From assembly GCF_039537985.1 (NCBI RefSeq), contig NZ_BAABBN010000002.1:62001-126000 (forward strand): a DNA stretch of 64,000 nucleotides, read 5' to 3'. Origin of the DNA: Litoribacillus peritrichatus. Its GTDB lineage: Bacteria > Pseudomonadota > Gammaproteobacteria > Pseudomonadales > Litoribrevibacteraceae. The notes under the pieces were generated by a model, which worked only from the letters and a program-made list of their open reading frames with translations, was not told where the DNA came from and did not search any database. Positions 41,261-49,040 of the stretch are shown piece after piece. The position numbers were made by a program, and so were the translations under genes. The first letter of the stretch is position 1, and every line of letters starts with the position of its first letter.

Positions 41261-43525
41261 ATGAGCCCTCAAAAGAAAGTGGTTTCAATTAATTCTGGAG
41301 GACAGACCCAAGTAAAGGGGTTGTCGGTTCCGGTTAAGGCATTTTGTGATCTTTCAGAGAAAGAATTAAAGATGCTTCTTCGTGCGATGTTTGATAGTGC
41401 GGATGATACTTTATTCAAGTTGTCCGATAAGGCATCTTCGAACGAACAGCAAGAGCGTTATTTTAATGCGATGAGAGCCGTTCGTCTGCAGCGCCGCCAA
41501 ATGGAAGCTAAGTTTTTTGAAGGATTTAAAAATTCGGTGAAGGAGATGTCCTCCGGCGTTGCGATATCGTCTCGCCAGGATGATAAAGTCTCGATGGACA
41601 GTTTGTCGTTGGTTCAGAACGATGAGCTTGAAGAGCGCGTTGCGCTTGAAACTATGTCCAATAAAACCACGACCGCGAACAAAACATCGCTCAGTTATTT
41701 GAATCAGCGTTTGGCCTATTTATTGGCGAAAGAAGATTTAAGTGATGCTGACAACCCGGTTGCTCCAATTAATTTGTGTGATTATTTCAGTGAATCCCTT
41801 GAACTGCTGGATTTGGATATTGAAGCACGGCTGTTAGTTTATAAATTGTTTGACCAGTTTGTGTTGGCCAAATTGTCTGGTCTATACGAAGAGATTGATA
41901 AATTGTTGGTGACTCATGGTGCATTACCGGATTTAGGCCGAAAACAACCGGCAAAAGTTAAATCAAATTTCGATCAGCAGAACGGGGATGCCGGTGACAC
42001 TGGTGCTCAAGCTTCAGGTGGCGGTAATGTCACTCAAAACGATTTAAAGCCCATCTTCCGGTCTTTGCAGAAGTTGTTGACTCAGGTTCAGGGGGTGAAC
42101 AGCGACGTTCTGGTTGCGGCGCCTTCGTATCAAGGGCCGACTCAGCCAACGGCTCAACTGTGCCAGACTTTGTCTACCATCCCAATGCCTTCGGAAGCGG
42201 AAGGTAATGAGCTGCAGGCTTGGTTGCAGTTTGATATTCGAAACCATGTGCGCGGTGCCTTGCAGGAATCCGCTCCGGCCGGTCGACCGCTACCAATGAG
42301 CCGTAAAGACAACGACGCCATTAATTTGGTGGCGATGTTGTTTGAATTCATTCTGGAAGACAGAAACATCATTCCAGGTATTCGCGCACTTTTGGCTCGC
42401 TTGCAGTTGCCGTTGGTGAAATTGGCGTTGCAGGATCAGCGTTTCTTTGACCAGAAGACGCATCCGGCCAGAAGTTTATTGAATTCTTTAGCCTCAGCCG
42501 CCGTTGGCTTCAACACCCAGACCGATCGTTTTCAGGAGCGATTGAAGTTCAAGATTGAAGAGGTGGTTACCCGGGTTTGTAATGAATTTGAGAATAATGT
42601 CGACTTGTTCGAATTATTAAATGCCGATTTTCAGGTCTTTCAGGAAAAAGAGAGTCGCCGTGTTGAGTTGGTGACTCAACGTTTACAAGACGCAGAAGAA
42701 GGCAAAGCCAAAACCGAGAATGCCAGAGAGTGGGTAAAAACGGCACTGCACTCAGTGACGGAGCCGTACCGACCTCTGCCGGAGTTTTTGGATACTTTGT
42801 TGTCTGAGGCCTGGAGTAAAGTGTTGTTCCTACATGCGCTGAAATCGGGTCACGACAGCGAAGATTGGAATAATGCGGTGTTTGCGATTGAGCAAATGCT
42901 GTGGTCGGTGGCCGGAGAGCATTCCAGAAGCACCCGACCTGTTTTGTTGAAAGTCATTCCTATGGTGCAGAAGAAGATACGTAAGGGATTAACTGACGTA
43001 TCTTTTAATCCTTATGACAGCAGCCGTTTATTGAAAGAGCTTGAAACGCTTCAAATTAACATGCTGAAAGAAGCAAGCACCAAAGAAGGCACACTTGAAC
43101 AGGCAGAGCAGTCTAAAAACTGGTTAGTCAAAACCTATACGGCGGCAGAAAAGCTGCGTGATACCGAAGAAGATTTGTCTCCGAATGAAACCATGGTTGC
43201 TATCGACCAGGTGCTGACTCAGCAGAATCAGGACGTGGATGATGACTCATTAAATGAGTATCTGGCTAAAGTGGATGATTTTGGCAATGGCAGCTGGTTT
43301 AAACTGACCAAAGAAGAAACGGAAATTCGTTGCAAACTGGCGGCAGCGCTGCCGAAACTGAATAAATACATTTTCGTTAATCATGCCGGCATTAAGGCGC
43401 ATGAATGTTGCCGTGTTGAGTTTGCCAAAATGTTGCAGTCCGGGCAGATCAGTTTGATTGATAACGGTGCTGTGTTCGATCGCGCATTAAAGGCGGTGGT
43501 GCAAACGCTTCGCAAACCAGCCTAG
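41261..43525 (+). CDS. DUF1631 family protein, unknown function
   Basis: 754 residues from the ATG at 41261, which has GGAGA with about 7-nt spacing; the frame is open from a TTG at 41237. Soluble, largely helical, with no signal peptide. N-terminal helical region about 20-215, a low-complexity linker at about 235-260 (NGDAGDTGAQASGGG), and a long C-terminal helical domain with repeated charged helices. DUF1631 members sit next to nadC and ampD in Pseudomonas (the gene between those two there is, as I recall, annotated hypothetical). No enzymatic motif is visible. Confidence 0.85.
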   Translation: MSPQKKVVSINSGGQTQVKGLSVPVKAFCDLSEKELKMLLRAMFDSADDTLFKLSDKASSNEQQERYFNAMRAVRLQRRQMEAKFFEGFKNSVKEMSSGVAISSRQDDKVSMDSLSLVQNDELEERVALETMSNKTTTANKTSLSYLNQRLAYLLAKEDLSDADNPVAPINLCDYFSESLELLDLDIEARLLVYKLFDQFVLAKLSGLYEEIDKLLVTHGALPDLGRKQPAKVKSNFDQQNGDAGDTGAQASGGGNVTQNDLKPIFRSLQKLLTQVQGVNSDVLVAAPSYQGPTQPTAQLCQTLSTIPMPSEAEGNELQAWLQFDIRNHVRGALQESAPAGRPLPMSRKDNDAINLVAMLFEFILEDRNIIPGIRALLARLQLPLVKLALQDQRFFDQKTHPARSLLNSLASAAVGFNTQTDRFQERLKFKIEEVVTRVCNEFENNVDLFELLNADFQVFQEKESRRVELVTQRLQDAEEGKAKTENAREWVKTALHSVTEPYRPLPEFLDTLLSEAWSKVLFLHALKSGHDSEDWNNAVFAIEQMLWSVAGEHSRSTRPVLLKVIPMVQKKIRKGLTDVSFNPYDSSRLLKELETLQINMLKEASTKEGTLEQAEQSKNWLVKTYTAAEKLRDTEEDLSPNETMVAIDQVLTQQNQDVDDDSLNEYLAKVDDFGNGSWFKLTKEETEIRCKLAAALPKLNKYIFVNHAGIKAHECCRVEFAKMLQSGQISLIDNGAVFDRALKAVVQTLRKPA

Positions 43526-43553
43526 TTGTTTCAGCATTTTTGGCCATGGCATG

Positions 43554-43589
43554 TTAATCTCAAGTTTGTGAAAACAGGCTTGAGATTAA
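43554..43589 (+). promoter_or_regulatory. Hairpin overlapping the ampD translation start region
   Basis: A perfect 11-bp stem, ttaatctcaag (43554-43564) with cttgagattaa (43579-43589), and a 14-nt loop. Its 3' arm ends 6 nt before the ampD ATG and contains the only GAG that could act as ribosome site. There is no U-tract. It may hide the ribosome site, or end DUF1631 transcription inefficiently. Confidence 0.55.
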
Positions 43590-43595
43590 TTACTT

Positions 43596-44150
43596 ATGCA
43601 CATCATCGAAGGTTGGCTGACGTCTGCCGAGCGAATCCCTTCTCCTAATTTTAACGAGCGTCCTGCGCATCGCAGTCCTTCATTGCTTGTTATCCATAAT
43701 ATTAGCTTGCCTCCCGGTCAATATGGCGGTGGCTACGTTGAGCGCTTTTTTCAAAACTCATTAGACAGTACCGAACATCCTTTTTTTGAAGAAATTAAAG
43801 CGTTACAGGTCTCGTCCCACTTCTTTATTCGAAGAAACGGCGACATTGTTCAGTTTGTTTCCACCGATGAGCGAGCCTGGCATGCTGGTGTTTCTGAGTT
43901 TCAGGGGGAGGATAACTGCAATGATTTTTCGTTGGGCATTGAGTTGGAGGGGACAGACACAGACCCTTATGAACCCGCCCAATACCAATCTTTGACGAAA
44001 TTGACGAAGGCGCTGATGGCGGCTTACCCGCTCATTACTACAGAGCGTATTGCAGGCCACAGCGATATTGCGCCTGATCGTAAAACCGACCCAGGTCCCG
44101 CGTTCAGTTGGGCTGAATATAGGTCGGCCTTGATTAAGAATGAACTCTAA
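43596..44150 (+). CDS. ampD: 1,6-anhydro-N-acetylmuramyl-L-alanine amidase
   Basis: 184 residues, cytoplasmic zinc amidase of peptidoglycan recycling; loss derepresses AmpR-controlled beta-lactamases where these exist. Conserved: EGWLTSAERIPSPNFNERP, LLVIHNISLPPGQYGG (first zinc His), SSHFFIRRNGDIVQFV, NDFSLGIELEG, and IAGHSDIAPDRKTDPGPAF with the other zinc ligands His and Asp. No canonical Shine-Dalgarno is visible; a hairpin precedes the start. The end overlaps the convergent cca gene by 4 bp. Confidence 0.98.
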   Translation: MHIIEGWLTSAERIPSPNFNERPAHRSPSLLVIHNISLPPGQYGGGYVERFFQNSLDSTEHPFFEEIKALQVSSHFFIRRNGDIVQFVSTDERAWHAGVSEFQGEDNCNDFSLGIELEGTDTDPYEPAQYQSLTKLTKALMAAYPLITTERIAGHSDIAPDRKTDPGPAFSWAEYRSALIKNEL

Positions 44151-45388
44151 ATACGGTCGGGTTTGACGTTAGCTTGTTTGTATTGACGCAGAAGGTCGAC
44201 ACGTTGCCTTGTCAGCTCGTCGCGTATGGCCACGCCTTTCAAACCGGATTTGGCCAGGTTACCGGCATTTACTTGTAGGCAGGCTTGGTAGGCGCCCTGA
44301 AGGTAATTGGCCTGGGGGTACGCTCTGTTTTCAAAGCCGGTTCTGCCGCGTGCATCGGCTTCACAACTGGTCAGAAATTGATTAAACCGTTCCGGCTTTC
44401 GCCAACAATCCAATTGATTTAGCAGCTTTAAAAGTGTGGACGGTTTCAGTTCAAACACGGTGTGGCACTTGGTGTGTAACTCTCCGACGAGTAGGGCGAG
44501 TTCTTTCGGTTTGTTGGGAACTTTCAATCGCTCACACAGCTGTTTGATGAGCGGAAGGCCTTCTTTTTCGTGGCCAATGTGTTTCGGCAAAACGTGTTTT
44601 GGGGTGACGGCCTTGCCGAGGTCGTGGGTCAGGGCTGAAAAACGCACTTCCAGCGACTCGGAAAGACCTGCCGCTTGTTCAAGCACCATCATGGTGTGAA
44701 TGCCGGTGTCGACTTCCGGGTGGTATTCTTTTCGTTGCGGTACACCAAACAAATTGTCAATTTCAGGAAAGATGACTTGAAGGGCGTTGCAGGCTCTAAG
44801 TGTTTCAAAATACACCTGAGGAGAGCGCTCACTTAATGCTCTTTCGGTTTCTTTCCAAACTCGTTCAGCGGTTAAGTAGTTGAGCTCGCCAGAACGGGAA
44901 AGGGATGTCATCAGTTGCAAGGTTTCTGGTGCAACGGTAAAACCAAGGTGATGAAATCGAGCAGCAAACCGAGCCACACGGAGGACTCTTAGTGGGTCTT
45001 CTATGAAGGCTTCGGAGACGTGTCGTAATTGCTTGTTGTTAATGTCCTGTTGACCATTGTACGGATCGACGAGGTTCCCTTTTTCATCGAGCGCCATTGC
45101 ATTAATGGTCAGGTCTCTTCGTAAGAGATCTTCCTCTAAGGTGACATCCGGTGAAAACTGGCATTCAAACCCTTGATAGCCGTGCCCTTGCTTCTTTTCC
45201 ATGCGGGCTAAGGCGTGTTCTTCCTGTGTCTCTGGGTGCAGAAATACCGGGAAGTCTTTGCCGACGGATCGGTAGCCGAGTTGCTCCATTTGCTCGGGCG
45301 TTGATCCTACGACCACCCAGTCTCGGTCATAACTGGGAATATTGAGTAATTTATCTCGAACTGCGCCGCCGACTAAATAGGTTTTCAA
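44147..45388 (-). CDS. cca: CCA-adding enzyme (tRNA nucleotidyltransferase) with HD domain
   Basis: 413 residues. Class II nucleotidyltransferase that builds or repairs the tRNA CCA end. N-terminal motif LVGGAVRDKLL and metal aspartates in SYDRDWVVVG, then RRDLTINAMAL, EDPLRVLRVARFAARF. The C-terminal HD phosphohydrolase domain has FSALTHDLGKAVTPKH with HIGHEKEG. This domain layout matches the E. coli/gammaproteobacterial multifunctional Cca. Convergent with ampD. Confidence 0.98.
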   Translation of the reverse strand: MKTYLVGGAVRDKLLNIPSYDRDWVVVGSTPEQMEQLGYRSVGKDFPVFLHPETQEEHALARMEKKQGHGYQGFECQFSPDVTLEEDLLRRDLTINAMALDEKGNLVDPYNGQQDINNKQLRHVSEAFIEDPLRVLRVARFAARFHHLGFTVAPETLQLMTSLSRSGELNYLTAERVWKETERALSERSPQVYFETLRACNALQVIFPEIDNLFGVPQRKEYHPEVDTGIHTMMVLEQAAGLSESLEVRFSALTHDLGKAVTPKHVLPKHIGHEKEGLPLIKQLCERLKVPNKPKELALLVGELHTKCHTVFELKPSTLLKLLNQLDCWRKPERFNQFLTSCEADARGRTGFENRAYPQANYLQGAYQACLQVNAGNLAKSGLKGVAIRDELTRQRVDLLRQYKQANVKPDRI

Positions 45389-45443
45389 ATCTTGCCTCTA
45401 AAATAATGGGTACTTGCCGATAGTAATCGAAAGGAGGTGTTTT

Positions 45444-45635
45444 ATGAACAAGCGTATTTCGATTTTACTGCGTTGGTCGATGATTGGCTGCATTGTGTTT
45501 GGGTTGTCTGCCTGCGCTTTGGCTGGCCGAGTACTGGAAAACCCGTATGAATTCCCGGACGTTGATGATTACCCGCTTGCGGCGCCAAAGACTCAGCCTG
45601 TTTGCATTATACAGCCGTGTGCCAATTATCACTAA
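45444..45635 (+). CDS. Small predicted lipoprotein
   Basis: 63 residues from the ATG at 45444, supported by a strong AAAGGAGGT 5-6 nt upstream. Signal peptide with lipobox LSAC (Cys24), then a short Pro-rich mature part of about 40 residues ending with two Cys (QPVCIIQPCANYH). No family recognised. It is the first of four same-strand envelope genes leading to flgP and flgT, so a flagellar envelope role is possible but unproven. Confidence 0.75.
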   Translation: MNKRISILLRWSMIGCIVFGLSACALAGRVLENPYEFPDVDDYPLAAPKTQPVCIIQPCANYH

Positions 45636-45770
45636 GTTTCCGCCAGTATTTGGTCGGGTAGACGGGGTTGGGTTACGGAGGTTAACAATCCTCTATCAAA
45701 AAAGAACTCAAGAATCACCATGCGTTGTCGATACTTTGATTAGATACTAACGTTTTCAAGGCCGAAGCTC

Positions 45771-46250
45771 ATGAAACTGCACATGTTATTGATTGCTGCC
45801 TCCATTGGACTGGCAGGATGCGAAGTTCATCATATTCATCATTTTAATGAAGATGACCTGGCGGGGTGTAATTGCAATAAACCGAGTGCAGCAGGCTATA
45901 CTCAAAGCGGTCAGAGTTTGCCTCATGGCTACGGTGAAAACGTAAAGGTGTTGCCGCCCATTTATCAGCCGATACTCCCTTATGGCCAACCTATGGTGCA
46001 ACAGGCGCCGCCTCAGGTGCAGATGCCTGAATATTATAAATTGACCCCGGTTGATCCCAATAAAGTTCAAGGACAACAGGCTCCGGCGCAGGCCCCTATG
46101 TCTTATTCCCCGTATTATCAGCCGCCTGTTCAACCGGTCCAGCAGCCGGTGATGCCTATCCAGATGTCGTCAAACTCTGCCAAGCAAAGTGACGGTAACA
46201 TCAGGACGTATCTGTTCCAGCCCGCTGGTGGCGTGGTCTATCAATACTGA
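45771..46250 (+). CDS. Pro/Gln-rich lipoprotein, unknown
   Basis: 159 residues with signal peptide and lipobox LAGC (Cys17). The mature N-terminus is His-rich then Cys-rich (EVHHIHHFNEDDLAGCNCNKP), followed by a long Pro/Gln/Tyr-rich region (about 60-135; PVQPVQQPVMPIQM) and a short C-terminal strand, TYLFQPAGGVVYQY. The composition suggests an extended, disordered envelope protein. It is located upstream of flgP on the same strand. The His/Cys cluster could bind metal; speculative. Confidence 0.75.
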   Translation: MKLHMLLIAASIGLAGCEVHHIHHFNEDDLAGCNCNKPSAAGYTQSGQSLPHGYGENVKVLPPIYQPILPYGQPMVQQAPPQVQMPEYYKLTPVDPNKVQGQQAPAQAPMSYSPYYQPPVQPVQQPVMPIQMSSNSAKQSDGNIRTYLFQPAGGVVYQY

Positions 46251-46327
46251 TGAATTAGGCAGTTAGCCGTTGACTTGATAAGGTTCTGAATGTGTTTCAG
46301 GCATTGCACTTCGGGCTGAAAATTAAC

Positions 46328-46344
46328 TTGGCATACTATTTGAT
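46328..46344 (+). promoter_or_regulatory. Possible sigma-54 promoter of flgP
   Basis: TTGGCATACTATTTGAT has GG (46330-46331), 10 nt, then GA (46342-46343): a good -24 TGGCA with an imperfect -12 (TTTGA for TTTGC). It lies about 52 bp upstream of the flgP ATG. Sigma-54 control of flgOP is known in Vibrio. Confidence 0.4.
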
Positions 46345-46395
46345 CAATCTCTTGGCAAAGTCATAAAAGCGGCAATAAATTGTCGGAGGTTTGTC

Positions 46396-47016
46396 ATGAA
46401 GATTCTATCTCTCGCTCAAAGCGTGTCTGTGGCCGTAGTGGCCTTGTCTATTTCTGCCTGTTCGAATCATCACTTTTTACAAGGTAATGGTTCGGCAAAT
46501 AATGCTCCGAAAACAGAAACTCAGATTCAACCTGTGGTTCAGTACATGGATCGCCCGGCGAATTCTCAGCCTCAAGTGATTCGGGTGAAAGGTTATGGGA
46601 CGATTCAGACCAAGAAAAACCTGAATAAGGCTCAGCAGCACCTTATGGGCATGCGAGCTTCTAAGCTGGATGCCTATCGGGCAATGGCTGAACGGGTTTA
46701 TGGTACGGCGTTGGAAGGTGGCTCCAGTATTGAAAACCTGATCATGCAAGATGATCGTTTTAAAACGTATGTGGATGCCTTCGTTCATGGGGCCAAGGTG
46801 GTGACCAGCGAGAAGAAAAAAGACGGCATCTACGAAACCGTTCTTGAGATGACTCTGGATAAGGAATTTTTTGTTTGTTTGTCGGATGTGAATTATCTCA
46901 CCGCCAATACCGACTGCCGTTCGCCTCTGCCGCCACAAACTCAAGGTCGTTCCAACTACTATGAGCAAAGTAAGCATATTCGTGCCGGCCATAAGCGCAG
47001 TTACTTCTTAGATTGA
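46396..47016 (+). CDS. flgP: Flagellar outer-membrane lipoprotein FlgP (LPP20 family)
   Basis: 206 residues. Signal peptide with lipobox ISAC (Cys22). The conserved core VIRVKGYGTIQTKKNLNKAQQHLMGMRASKLDAYRAMAERVYG matches LPP20/FlgP, and a VVTSEKKKDGIYETVLEM strand pair follows. In Vibrio and Campylobacter FlgP forms a basal disk or contributes to the sheathed-flagellum motor. GGAGG precedes the ATG. flgT follows, making a flgP-flgT pair; no flgO is recognised in this window. Confidence 0.93.
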   Translation: MKILSLAQSVSVAVVALSISACSNHHFLQGNGSANNAPKTETQIQPVVQYMDRPANSQPQVIRVKGYGTIQTKKNLNKAQQHLMGMRASKLDAYRAMAERVYGTALEGGSSIENLIMQDDRFKTYVDAFVHGAKVVTSEKKKDGIYETVLEMTLDKEFFVCLSDVNYLTANTDCRSPLPPQTQGRSNYYEQSKHIRAGHKRSYFLD

Positions 47017-47093
47017 ATGTTGATGGTTCAGTTAGAGATCTCAATGGTTTGAAATCAAGATTCTTATGCCACAGAGCAGTGGTAAGTGAGGGT

Positions 47094-48305
47094 ATGCGGG
47101 TGTTAAAGCTAATACTTCGTTGGGTGTCGCTGTCCATGCTGATGGTTTGTACTTCCGTAGCTTGGTCGAAAACTGTGACGGGTGAAGGGCATGCGCAAAT
47201 TGGCAGCGATGTCGAAAACGCACGAGATCTGGCTTACCGAAGAGCGCTGCGAGATGCATCTTTGCAAGCCAATGTGCGTGTTACCAGTACTGAAATTGCG
47301 AACAACGGTTATATTTCCCATGACAACATTCGCATGGAGTCGGCGGCTGAGTTTGGCCAGGTAGAAATCTTAACCGAATCCATTGACGGCAATGTGCTGA
47401 CGTTAAAAGTTCGGGCAGAAGTGGCTCAGGCCCCTATGTGCACGCCAAGCAAATCGCAAAACTATAATAAGCGGGTGGCCGTACTTGGGTTTAGCCGTGA
47501 GAAAATTGATCACGCCACGCTGGGTGGCTTAGACGCCATCGAACGGGAGTTACCCCAGCGGGTTGCGCTGACAATGAGCTCGTATGGCGGATTACGGGTT
47601 CAGCCTGCCACTCATATAGGCTTGTATCCGGATGTGACGAATGCCCCTAGCCGCAGTATGCCGGACTATACCGTTGCTGAGTTATCACGCATTGGACGAG
47701 ACTTGGGGGTGCAGTATGTGATTTCTGGTGTCATTCGGGATATGAGTAATCGGGGGGACTACAAACGGGAGGAGTTGTTGATTCAACCGCTTCTGAATTG
47801 GTTCGTAGAGCCGGAGCCACTGACAAGGCGAATGTCGGTCGATGTTTATGTTTATGAGGCGTACAGTGGGGCTTTGGTGCATCGAACGTCTTATTCAGAC
47901 GAGGGTGACTGGACGGAAAGTGAATTTTCAAAGGCCGGATTTGGCAGTCAGAATTTTTGGAAGACTGATTACGGTTTTGCCGTGGAGCGTGTGATTGCCA
48001 ACATCAGTGAAGACATGTCGATGCTGATGAACTGCCAGCCGTTTATGGCGGAAATTCTTCAAGCGGAAGGTCAGCAGTTGAGAATTAATGCCGGCGCTCT
48101 GGATGGTTTACGGCCTGGGGACACGCTTACTGTGTATCGCACTAAAGAGCATTACGAGCACCCTGTTCGTATCGATGCGTCAATGAACCGGGTGCAAACC
48201 ACCGTCAAAATCAGCCAGGTGCAGCCACATTTTGCATTTGCAGAAATCACCAGCTCCATTCCTGTGATGCAAATTCAGATGCGCGATATGGTGGTGGCTT
48301 GGTAA
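47094..48305 (+). CDS. flgT: Flagellar H-ring/assembly protein FlgT
   Basis: About 403 residues from the ATG at 47094; a GTG two codons on (47100) has better spacing to GAGGG and is a possible start, while the open frame from 47013 lacks a signal-peptide fit. Signal peptide (VSLSMLMVCTSVAWS), then the FlgT N-domain (VTGEGHAQIGSDVENARDLAYRRALRDASLQANVRV), a TolB-N-like middle (RVAVLGFSRE...YVISGVIRDM) and a small C-terminal domain. In Vibrio FlgT builds the H ring around the LP ring. Confidence 0.9.
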   Translation: MRVLKLILRWVSLSMLMVCTSVAWSKTVTGEGHAQIGSDVENARDLAYRRALRDASLQANVRVTSTEIANNGYISHDNIRMESAAEFGQVEILTESIDGNVLTLKVRAEVAQAPMCTPSKSQNYNKRVAVLGFSREKIDHATLGGLDAIERELPQRVALTMSSYGGLRVQPATHIGLYPDVTNAPSRSMPDYTVAELSRIGRDLGVQYVISGVIRDMSNRGDYKREELLIQPLLNWFVEPEPLTRRMSVDVYVYEAYSGALVHRTSYSDEGDWTESEFSKAGFGSQNFWKTDYGFAVERVIANISEDMSMLMNCQPFMAEILQAEGQQLRINAGALDGLRPGDTLTVYRTKEHYEHPVRIDASMNRVQTTVKISQVQPHFAFAEITSSIPVMQIQMRDMVVAW

Positions 48306-48333
48306 CGGCGTACTTGTTGCGCGCTGGATTAAA

Positions 48334-48368
48334 CAGGTAAATCTCCATGAGAAGATTACCTGCTTTTT
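48334..48368 (+). terminator. Terminator after flgT
   Basis: caggtaa (48334-48340) pairs with ttacctg (48356-48362), with partial inner pairing, followed by ctttttagg. It lies 29 bp after the flgT stop and just before the end of a convergent gene. Confidence 0.7.
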
Positions 48369-48373
48369 AGGAA

Positions 48374-48907
48374 TTATTTACGCTTGTTTTTGTGAGGAAA
48401 CGGCGTAAATAATTTTTTTACCGCTTGTTGGATTTTCTCTTTAAGGGCCGCGCCTTCCAGCTTCTTTTGTGATTGAGCTGAGTAAGTATTTTTCCAAAAC
48501 ACTTTGTTGGTTTTCAAATCCCGTAAGTGGATTACCAGTGCCCCTTTCAGGAAGTCTTCCATACGGTATTCGGTAAAATCGCCGACCGGAGAGTGAACGG
48601 GGCGCACCACCATTTTCTTCTCTTCCTGACGACGAGCATAGAATTCAACGGCAAAGTCGCCACCGGTTTGCGTAAATTGATAACCTTTTGCCTTTAGTTC
48701 GCTTTGCACTGCGTCGTAAATGTCTGGCTCAGCATCGCTGGCGTTACCTACGAATTGTTTTGGTTCGATGGAAAAATGTGTTAGCTCTTGATACGCATAA
48801 CTTTGGTCGGCTTCCAGGTAAGTTTTGTAATTACTCGGTTGAGATGCGCAACCAGCCGCTATAATAATGCTCGTACCCAGTGCAATTGAGTGAAAAAAGT
48901 TAGCCAA
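48374..48907 (-). CDS. DUF4136-type lipoprotein
   Basis: 177 residues if translation starts at the TTG at 48907, which has GGGAG 6 nt upstream and gives a proper signal peptide (NFFHSIALGTSIIIAAGC); the ATG at 48964 adds an N-terminus that would spoil it. Lipobox IAAGC, then a DUF4136-like domain (AYQELTHFSIEP, AVQSELKAKGYQFTQTGGDFAVEFYARRQE, LVIHLRDLKTNKVFWKNTYSA). The C-terminus is very basic (FPHKNKRK). Function unknown; probably outer-membrane anchored. Distant paralogue of the gene at 6181. Confidence 0.8.
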   Translation of the reverse strand: MANFFHSIALGTSIIIAAGCASQPSNYKTYLEADQSYAYQELTHFSIEPKQFVGNASDAEPDIYDAVQSELKAKGYQFTQTGGDFAVEFYARRQEEKKMVVRPVHSPVGDFTEYRMEDFLKGALVIHLRDLKTNKVFWKNTYSAQSQKKLEGAALKEKIQQAVKKLFTPFPHKNKRK

Positions 48908-49040
48908 AATGAGCTCCCTGTTTATTTTTATACGTGTATGGTGGTTGCAGTTTGTCTGACGCACAAAACGTCAGAATAATTAAGAATCAAATAACTATGA
49001 TAGACTACCACTAATTTTATTATTTTGACGGATTTTTGAC

